Assembly: GCA_030267565.1 (NCBI GenBank)
Contig: BRXU01000013.1
Span: 2,892,001-2,956,000 of the forward strand
DNA from: Pleodorina starrii
Lineage: Eukaryota; Chlorophyta; Chlorophyceae; Chlamydomonadales; Volvocaceae
Reading direction: 5' to 3'
Length of the DNA stretch: 64,000 bases
Shown here: piece after piece, positions 56,701 to 64,000 of the stretch
How the letters are laid out: every line of letters begins with the position of its first letter
How positions within the stretch are numbered: position 1 is the first letter of the stretch
Translations under genes and position numbers: made by a program
The notes under the pieces: generated by a model
Told to the model about the DNA's origin: nothing
The model's database searches: none
Seen by the model: only the letters and a program-made list of their open reading frames with translations

Positions 56701-59053
56701 GGGCTGTGCGCGGGTCGGTGGGTGCGGCGTTACCGCCTCTGTAAGTATCGCCTCTCGGACCTGCTTTCTCAGGGTGAATATCACCAGCTGCTGTTTGCAG
56801 CGTCGCCTCGCTAGTCGCTACCCATCGCGCTTTCCTGCCGAGCCAAACTTCTTTTCTGCCGACCCGTGGGTCACCTCCTCAGCCCTCTCGACGCTCGCGC
56901 CCACGCGCCCACGCGCGCCGTGCAGGTGGACTTCCGGTGGCGGGACCGGCCCTGCCGCGCCGTGCCGCTGGTACTCACCTCGCACCCGGCGGTTGCGGCG
57001 GAGCTTCAGGCGGCCGCAGCAGGCTGGTCGCGGCCGCAGGCAGAGCTGGACGAGCTGCTGCTGGATTACGGCACCTGGGAGTTCCACGTGTCATCTGCCG
57101 TACAGCTTCCTCGCCCGTCCGCGGCCGAGCCCGCAGCCGCGTCATCACTCGCCGCTGGGTCAGTGCACGGGGGCACAGCCGCCGCAATGAGTGCTGGTGG
57201 CAGCAGCAGCAGCAGCAGCGTTGGCGGGGATGGCGGCGGCGGTGGAAGCAGCGGCGGCGGCGGCGGCGGCGGTGGCGGCCCAATGCAGCCGCTCAGCGTG
57301 ACGCGCCTGCTGGACCTTAGCGCCCACCTACTGCGATACGTCGACGCGTGCGGCTGGGTTGGCACGGCGGCGCACATTCGGTCCCGGTTGGCTGGCCTGT
57401 GCGCGGCCGGCGCGGCGCCGTCGAACGGCACGCCGGCCGCCGATCCCGCCGCCGCGGCGGCTGCGCGAGGCGCTCCTTCGACCCTGGGCGCTGACTCTGC
57501 GGGTCGCAGCCCGAGTGGTGGCGACCCACCATCGGCCGCCGCCGCCGGGGCTGTGGCGGCCAGCAGCGCAGCTGCGGCGGCGGCACCGGCCGCTGTGAGT
57601 GTGGCTACAGCGCCTGCAAAGGCGCAGCCGGGGCCTGCAGCGTCGGACGACGAGGGCAAGCAGGCGAGGCGGATGGGCAGCGAACCGGCGCAGGGCGCGC
57701 CTACCTCGGCTCCTGTCGGCGGCGGTGCCGCCGCCGCAGCGGGGCGAAGGGCAGCGGCGGAGGCGGGCCCGCGGCCCGGCGTACCCTGGGCGTCCGCCGT
57801 GGTGCTGCCCGCGCTGGGGTTCGATCGCGCGACACCGGCGGAGGCCGCGGCCTTTGCGGAGTACGCCGACCCGTGGGTCAGAAACCTCAGTCCCGTCCTG
57901 TGAGTCTTGCGGCCTTGCGGGGTAACGGAACCTAGCCAGGGTTGGGCTGGTGCTGCCCTTGAGGGTCCACAGGCGAAACACGATCGAGACGACGGCCAAG
58001 GCCTCTGGGCTAGGGCTGTCCGTCCGGTGCTCCCGGTGCCTCTCTCCCGCGCGCCTCTCTCTCTCCATGCCACCCTCCCTCCCTCCCTCCCCCCGCGCCT
58101 CCCTCCCTCATTTGGTGCTCCCCCAGACTCCTCACCGATATGAGCAGCCTAGTGGTGCTGCTGCTGCGCGGGCGGGCGCAGCTGCTGACGCCCTCCAGCG
58201 CCTCCATCTGGGCGGCCTGCGTCGTGAGCCTCCTGGTCGTACTGGCGTGGCTCGTCCTGCCGTACACCACGCGGATGCGGTTGCTGCGCCTGTCGCGCTA
58301 CGCGCGCCTGGCCGGCTACTGTGCCGCCAAGGGCCTCGTGGCGCTGGGCGGGTTCCCGCTGCCCGCGGGGGTGCTGTCTTACGCGCGCGGCGGCACGCTA
58401 TTGCTGATGGAGGGCATTGTGGTGCCGGCGGCGTCCATGGTGAGTGAGAGGAGAGGGGAGGAGAGGAGAGGGGGGGAGGAGAGGAGAGGGGAGAGGGGCG
58501 TCTTACCGTGTAGTAGGGACACGGTCTCCGTAAGCTTGCGTGGTTGAAGCTCTCCTCGAGCCCGCCTCCCTTGCGTGTCACGGTGTCAGTGCAAGCGCTG
58601 CTGCCGCTGCTGCCGCTGCTGCTGCAGCCTGTGGAGCCCATCAATCCATCAATCCACTAACCTCCAAACACTCCCCTCCATCCGTCGCCCCAAAGTTCGG
58701 TACCAGCAGCTGCCAACACACAGAACGCTTTCTCCACCCTCGTTGCCCACCCCCGCTTTTTCCGCCTTGTCCCCTCCCCGCAGCTGCCGCCGGCCGCCGC
58801 TGCGGTGCTCTTCTCCTGTTTGGCCGCCATGACATCCAAGATGCTGTTGGTGGTGGGTGCTGTGACCCGTGGGTCGGACGCCGCGCTGCACGGCCTGTGC
58901 GCCGCCGTGCTGGGCTTCGCCACCACGGCCGCCTGCCACGCCTACCTGCGTTACCACTTCTGGTGGCACTGCAACCGCCTCCAACGGCATGAGCACGGCC
59001 ACGGCCGCGGCCGGCCCACCCCACTGCGGTTGCACTCGAAGAAGGAAGAGTGA
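53703..59053 (+). CDS. SBP-family-like multi-pass membrane protein; zinc finger not found, 5' end uncertain
   Basis: Reliable exons: (5' part uncertain)-55303, 55745-55868, 55951-56655, 56926-57899, 58127-58439, 58784-59053 (TGA). Phases agree. The 55869-55950 intron is inferred from a frame change. The segment at 54620-54830 (RRACLYTKIPGYEPTQITPG, then SVYVRAGCVELIME) resembles the region after the zinc finger in large SBP/SPL proteins, where a YIRPGC motif follows. Next come Ala/Gln-rich linkers, RPCRAVPLVLTSHPAVAAEL, and a C-terminal membrane region with several hydrophobic stretches (IWAACVVSLLVVLAWLVLP; LLLMEGIVVPAASM; AVLFSCLAAM; ALHGLCAAVLGFATTAACHA). Large plant SPLs also have hydrophobic C-termini. 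The frame is open from 53703, but before about 54500 a second frame (54140-54490) has better codon use, so the N-terminus is unsettled. It may be a membrane-tethered factor or a derivative that lost DNA binding. Confidence 0.6.
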
Positions 59054-59663
59054 CGCGTGTGTGGGGGGGGGGGGTGGCGCGGCGCGGTGCGCGCACGCGC
59101 ACATAGAGCACTGGTGCGCGCTGCGCCACCGCGCGTGCCTCACCCTGAGGCCAGGACCACCATTGGGGCCGCCTCTGCCGCCGCCGGGTTGGCTGCCACC
59201 GCCTTCCGCTGCCGCGGCAGTGCCCGCGCGGGGGCGCCGAGGCGGGCGTCTTCCGTGGGGCCTGAGGATGATGGGAGAACGGCGCAGGGGCGGGGCGGGG
59301 CGGGGGGCGAGGAGAGGAGAGGGCCGCAGGGAGTATGACGCAACCCTGCCGCACATCCGCGCTGGTGGGCCGGACGCCGGCGGCGCTGCGGCCGCGCTGT
59401 GCCGCGCGTTGTGGCGGCATACGGCAGCTGGTCCGAGGAGTACGGGGGCGGGGGCTCCCGGCATCCTGAATCGTGCGCGGTCTGGGACCGCGGCTTCACG
59501 GCGTTCCCGGTGCGGCGTGTGTAGGGGGGGGGGCGCGTTTTGCTGCCACCGCTGCCAGCAGCGCGTGCTGCCGCTTCCGATAGCACTTGCGCGACCGGGC
59601 GGGCAGCCCGCGCGGCTGGCGGCGTAACGAAGGAAGGGTTGGGCACGTGAGACGTGACGGGCA

Positions 59664-59713
59664 ACGAGACGAGAAGAGACGAGACGAGACGAGACGAGAC
59701 GAGACGAGACGAG
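59664..59713. repeat. (GAGAC)n pentanucleotide repeat
   Basis: About nine GAGAC units with one GAGAA variant, about 0.6 kb past the SBP-like stop. Confidence 0.9.
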
Positions 59714-59860
59714 GCAAATATGAGATGAGATGGGGTGTGATGGGACGGGACGGGATGGGCCGCATCGCTCGATGACTCAATACACGAGGCCAACATAATA
59801 CAGGAGGCTGCTGGAGCAGCCGGTGCCGTAGCGAGGGTTTCCGGAGGTGCGCTAGCTGTT

Positions 59861-59914
59861 GTGCGGCCCGCGGCGGCATTTGGGCCGGCACCCAAATGCC
59901 GCCGCGGGCCGCAC
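59861..59914. repeat. Perfect inverted repeat: 24-bp arms, 6-nt loop
   Basis: Arms 59861-59884 and 59891-59914 are exact complements separated by CCGGCA. The arms are GC-rich (GTGCGGCCCGCGGCGGCAT core), so RNA from either strand would form a very stable hairpin. Confidence 0.9.
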
Positions 59915-61558
59915 GTGTGGATGGGCGCTGCGCAAGTACGACAACTAATGATGCTGCATCCTGCGGTGTACAAGGCTCGAAGGCAGCATGGCGCGGTGGT
60001 GGGGCCGGGCATACCTACCCGCCGCGGTCGGGGCTTGGCTCCTCCGGGAAGACCGCGCGCGGCCACGCGCGCGGTCGCGTCGTACGCTCAGTCATCATCG
60101 TACCGCTGGCGCTGCTTTGGAAGAGGAGGTTCGCCGGCCAGATGTATCCCTTTCCGCCGTGGCATCGTTTGTCGCGCGGTACTGCATGCATGCCTCGACC
60201 CTCGAGGCTGAGAGGCAGTTCTTGAATCTACTTGTGCGGTGCTGCGTCTGTCATCTTTCTAGGGTGCGGTGCGGTGCTTGCCGTGCGTGCTCGAACGAGC
60301 ATCCTGTTGTCGTTGCGCACAGGTGGCGCGTACTGCGCGCCTTGCCAAAAAAAGCTCTTTCACCGCGCTGCGCGCTTGTACAGCTGTGTGTTGCTATTCG
60401 CACGCTGCGGCCGTTAAGGTATCGGAATGCAGGACGTTGCTCGGGCGCTTTCGTTTACGTTGAATATGGTTGGCCCTGTAAAGAGGTGTTCACGTTCTTC
60501 CGCTGTTGCTTCCTTTTGCTTCCTTTCGTTAGTCCACATGCGCCGCGGCTGGCGCTGCAAAATTGGCATTGGCGCCTGGTTTCCTTGATGTTTGTGTTTT
60601 CATGGTCATGGGACGCATGTCGAGGTCGGTTTTCACGCCCGGCGGGTTCAGTGCAGTGCAGTGCCCGTGGCAATTACGGTGCCGTTGCTGGTCGGCAGCT
60701 GAGACCGCACGTGGGGGTGTGTCGTATGCAGGTGGTGTATTCGACCCGGGCGCCGTGCTCCCCATGATGTGATGTGATGTGATGCGATGCGATGCCGGGG
60801 GCAGAGGGCGCGGGGCAGGTGGCCGCCCGGCGCGCGAGGTGCAGGGCTTGGTGGGCGAGGCGGCGGGTTCATACGGGGAGGGGGAGAGGCCGCGGTGCAG
60901 GAGGAATGACGCGATCTTATTTTTGGCCGCTGGATGAGGTGTGGTGCGGTGTGGTGTGGTGTGGTGTGGCGCCGCGTTTCCCCCAACGCCAACAAGAGCA
61001 AGACCGGGAGTCCGCGGGGGGACGCATGCCGGCCTCTGCGCGCCGCTCGCGTCCGTCCGAGCCAAGCCGCGGTGTATGTGGTGGAGTGGTGCACACTCGT
61101 GTATGTTTTCGTTGTCGCGTTTACGGTCGGTTGCAGCTCGTCGCGTCGCTGTTTTATGGCGTGTGTAGCTGGGCTGGGGAGTTATACAGCTAGCCGGAAG
61201 TCAGCATCTGGGCGCATGAGGCGCGCGTGTGTACCGTATACGTGTGGTTTGTGTGTTGTGTGTGCATTTCGCCAGGCAGGCATGTGTTTAGGCATGAGTC
61301 ATCGGACGTGCGAGATTGCACGTTCTTGCAGGGACGCCTTTGCCTCGGGATCACATTCTTGGGTGGGTGCTGGGTTGTGAAAGGCGTCTGGCCCTTTGCC
61401 CCCGTAGATAGGGTCTGGCACACGGCCGTGTGGTGTGTGTAAGGGAAATGGAGAACGCACCTGGATTGCCTGAGGGCACTTGGTGTATGGCTGCATTCGG
61501 TACCGCACCTGACACTGTCGCGGCCGAAGCCCAATACAGCAATATATTGGCACGCACA

Positions 61559-61621
61559 TGACGTCTCATTCAGACGCTATGAGTGACGTCTCATTCATGA
61601 CGTCTCATTCAGACGCTATGA
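61559..61621. repeat. Duplicated 24-bp unit with TGACGTCT core
   Basis: The unit TGACGTCTCATTCAGACGCT plus ATGA occurs at 61559-61582 and 61598-61621. A 14-nt partial copy lies between them. Three TGACGTC cores therefore fall within 63 bp. Confidence 0.85.
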
Positions 61622-62946
61622 CCCCGGCAGACGTTGACCTCGCTGGCGACATCTGTTGGGCGCGTGGCCGGCCAGTTGCCAAATCGTGCAGCCCTCCCTC
61701 CCTCTCAAGTTTGGGATAGGGTGTATAGCCCATATGGGTTGTCTTGTTGGGTGCGGCAAGGCCGTTGTGTGTGTGTATGCCCCTCGGCTCCCTGACACTG
61801 AGAGCCCCGGCCGCTTATGTCAATGCTCGCCAGCTTATGGCCACAACGGCCGTATGGTGCTTACGACGCGTTTGGAAAGTACCGGTAAGCCCTACCGCAT
61901 TCGTGCAGGTGGCCACCCTGACTCACATGCGCGACCAACTGAAAATGCAGCGCCTGCTTTGGGCAGTAAAACTGATGTTGAGGCATCGAAACAAAACCTG
62001 GATCGCCGCAGGCACTTTCCGTGCGGATACGCGGCCGCTTCGGCACTTCTAAGCCGTGCAGCAGCGCACCCGACCAGATATTCAGCTGGATCAGGTCGCA
62101 ATGGCCGTCCGCACAGGTGGGACGGGTAGCGCAATTGCGCGCGGGTCTCCTTAAGCTGCAGGGCCCTAAGACACGCCAAGACACGCCAACGGTCGTTCGA
62201 GCGGTTGGTCGCTTCCTGTCACTAATGGGAGCATGGGAATTATCCCTTAGAACTTATACACGCCTGAACCATCGGGCCTGATCAGTCTGATGCTGTGAAA
62301 TTCTCAGGATGGATGCAACCTGACGCTGTGAAAAGTGTTCCGTTACGTCCCCAGCAAGTCCGACCACAAACAAGTAAAACCCTTGACACAAAATTAGACA
62401 ATGCTGCTCAATTGTGGTACGCATTTTGTACGCTTATGTTGATATATGATGCACGCAGAAACCAGGGCAGAAACCCGGTTGTGAAGTACCGTCCTAGTCA
62501 TCCTGCCGTTGACGCATGGCCCCCGAGCAGAAGATTGGTTATGTATAGACTTAGTACGATACTGATGCAGTGAGCGCGTAATGAACCCTCTACTTGGCGG
62601 CCGGAATGAACGTTTGCGTACCGGTACTTGTACTGTTTTTTGAGGATGCCAAAGGGGCACAGCGCTTGGGCTCCACCTTACCACCCGACTAATTCATACA
62701 TATATCGCATAGCTTATATTCTTAGTAAGTTAGTTCGGGGTCAAATAACAGTACTCCGCTCTGTTCGCCCACCACCACTGTCCTTCTCCAAGCTTTCCAA
62801 GGGGTCTACTTTCACCGTTACAAGCATGAAAATAAATATGAAACCATAGATGGTTGCATGTTCCTTATTGCGCGTCCCCGCCTGGGCTAGCAGCGTTCTG
62901 TCGGTCTCATCCTCCGTCCGCCCCGGAATCATAAACTTCAGCGCCG

Positions 62947-63897
62947 ATGGGTGGTCGCAGCTCTAAGGTTACTGTCTCACGAACAGAAAAAGGCAACTCT
63001 GTGCCAACGGATGCGGCCTTCAGGACAGTGGCTTCCGAGTACGCCAGCTCTAAGCAACAGACAGGCTCCGGCAGAATTGCTTGGGACTTTCAAAGTTACG
63101 CTGTTGACAACACGGAAAGGGACAGCAAAGACGTTGAGTTCATCGACCGCGAGAGCCCAGCCCAGTCCAGCGCTCGGCCAGTCCCAAGCAGTCGAGCGTC
63201 GCCGAAGGGTCTGAACAACGACAAGAAGGTTTGGATTCAAGCCCAGGCAGCAGCAGGAGCAAGCGAAAAGGCCTGTGTGCGTGAGGCTGCAGGAGTTCCC
63301 TCGACCACAGCCGGCGACAAGGCCGGCGCCGCGTCGCCCTCAGCGCCATCCCACGCAACCAATCACAGCCAGGCGAAGCCGCCGCCTGCCATTGCAGGAG
63401 CAGTCTGTCCCAGCCCGACCACAGACACACAACAAAAGCGCCCAGGTACCGGCAGGGCGAAGGACCCCAAGGACCCGAAGATCAAGCGCAACGGCAAGAC
63501 AGGCCCCGAGATGGCTCCCCGTGCACCACCACCACCACCACCACCACCACCACCATCATCACCACCACCACCACAGTCGGCTGCTGCCACAGCTGTGGCC
63601 GCCGCAGCAGCTACGAATGCAGCAGCCGCTGGCGCAGCGTTCTCGACCCCACGCGAGAACGCTATTCCGGCAATGCGCCCTGGGGCGCCTGCGCCGCCAG
63701 CGCCAGTGGCGCAGCCAGGACCAGGCGCAGACGCGGCAGTGGCGGCGGCTAGCGCTGCGGGCGGAGCTGCCGCCGGCAGCGCCGATGGCCCTTCAGCGAC
63801 GGCGGCAGCTGCCGTACAGTGGGTCATTCGGCCGGGGCCGCCCATCGAGAGCGCATACAAGCTGGGCAAGGTGCTCGGACAGGGCAGCTTTGGGGTG
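62947..63897 (+). CDS. Calcium-dependent-protein-kinase-like kinase, first exon only
   Basis: A 317-codon exon ending at a GTGAGT donor (63898); the rest is beyond the window. MGGRSSKV gives an N-myristoylation site (Gly2, Ser at 5 and 6), typical of CDPKs, but with no nearby Cys for palmitoylation. A long variable domain follows: Lys/Ser-rich, then poly-Pro (63525-63570), then Ala/Gly/Pro-rich. The exon closes with YKLGKVLGQGSFGV (304-317), the start of a protein kinase domain including the Gly-rich ATP loop GxGxFGxV. The combination of myristoyl N-terminus, long variable region and kinase fits the CDPK family. The autoinhibitory and EF-hand regions cannot be seen, so a SnRK or other myristoylated kinase is not excluded. 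Confidence 0.8.
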
Positions 63898-64000
63898 GTG
63901 AGTACGACATAGGTACGGCATGCGTACCGTACAACAAAGTCTCCTAATCAGTCTCCCAAATTTGTTGGGGTGTTACACGGCACACGGCTTGGCAGACGAT

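Larger units (their letters stand above)
59054..62946. other. 3.9-kb region without a supported gene
   Basis: It starts with the 3' UTR of the SBP-like gene; TGTAA at 60478-60482 is a distant poly(A) candidate. It holds a (GAGAC)n tract, a perfect 24-bp-arm hairpin, GATGT and GGTGT short repeats (60770-60795, 60940-60970), and a duplicated 24-bp unit near 61560. From about 61700 it is less GC-rich and includes the kinase promoter. No conserved ORF. Confidence 0.5.

Noticed and set aside
63991..64000. Second exon of the kinase starting at 63996 after CAG
   Set aside because: The few visible bases would encode Thr-Ile/Met after GSFGV, not the usual Val/Tyr continuation; too little sequence to support it.

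Overview
The window looks like nuclear DNA of a green alga, most likely a volvocine or related chlorophycean. Reasons: very GC-rich coding DNA with dense short introns (GT...GCAG), homopolymer-rich proteins (Gln, Ala, Gly), and TGTAA motifs downstream of some genes (the usual chlorophyte poly(A) signal). Plant-lineage genes are also present: a plastid one-helix protein, an ADP-glucose pyrophosphorylase with a probable transit peptide, an RWP-RK factor and a CDPK-like kinase. The assignment is by inference; no species is named.

Layout. (1) 112-12555, minus: a 23-exon gene for an N-terminal WD40 propeller followed by a long coiled coil, running off the left edge. Its introns hold a (GGTCA)n satellite, a TIR element and an inverted repeat pair. 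(2) 13782-19486, plus: an 8-exon gene for a signal peptide / Cys-rich / EGF-like / transmembrane / C-terminal RING protein. (3) 21577-22142, minus: two ORFs overlapping as TGATG, a 79-aa one-TM protein and then an OHP1-like protein. (4) 22165-26246, plus: a 6-exon leucine-zipper-like protein diverging from (3) across 22 bp. (5) 27399-28131, plus: ERG28, five tiny exons. (6) 28633-35563, plus: ADP-glucose pyrophosphorylase large subunit, 14 exons. (7) 40509-42944, plus: an RWP-RK transcription factor. (8) 50068-about 52398, minus: an unrecognised multi-exon gene. (9) about 53703-59053, plus: a membrane protein whose N-terminal half resembles the region after the zinc finger in large SBP proteins; no zinc finger was found. 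(10) 62947 to the right edge, plus: first exon of an N-myristoylated CDPK-like kinase.

Exon models for genes 1-7 and most of 8 and 9 were built by hand. In each, reading phase is kept at every junction given, which is the main support for them. Gaps of about 5 kb (35564-40508), 7 kb (42945-50067) and 4 kb (59054-62946) hold no gene I can support; they carry simple repeats, a perfect hairpin and probable 3' UTRs.

The genes share no pathway. The most unusual points are the TGATG overlap at the OHP1 locus (a candidate bicistronic mRNA), the secreted/EGF/TM/RING architecture, GTAC-rich motifs recurring at intron ends in unrelated genes, and the intron-borne TIR element with a 48-bp perfect palindrome.
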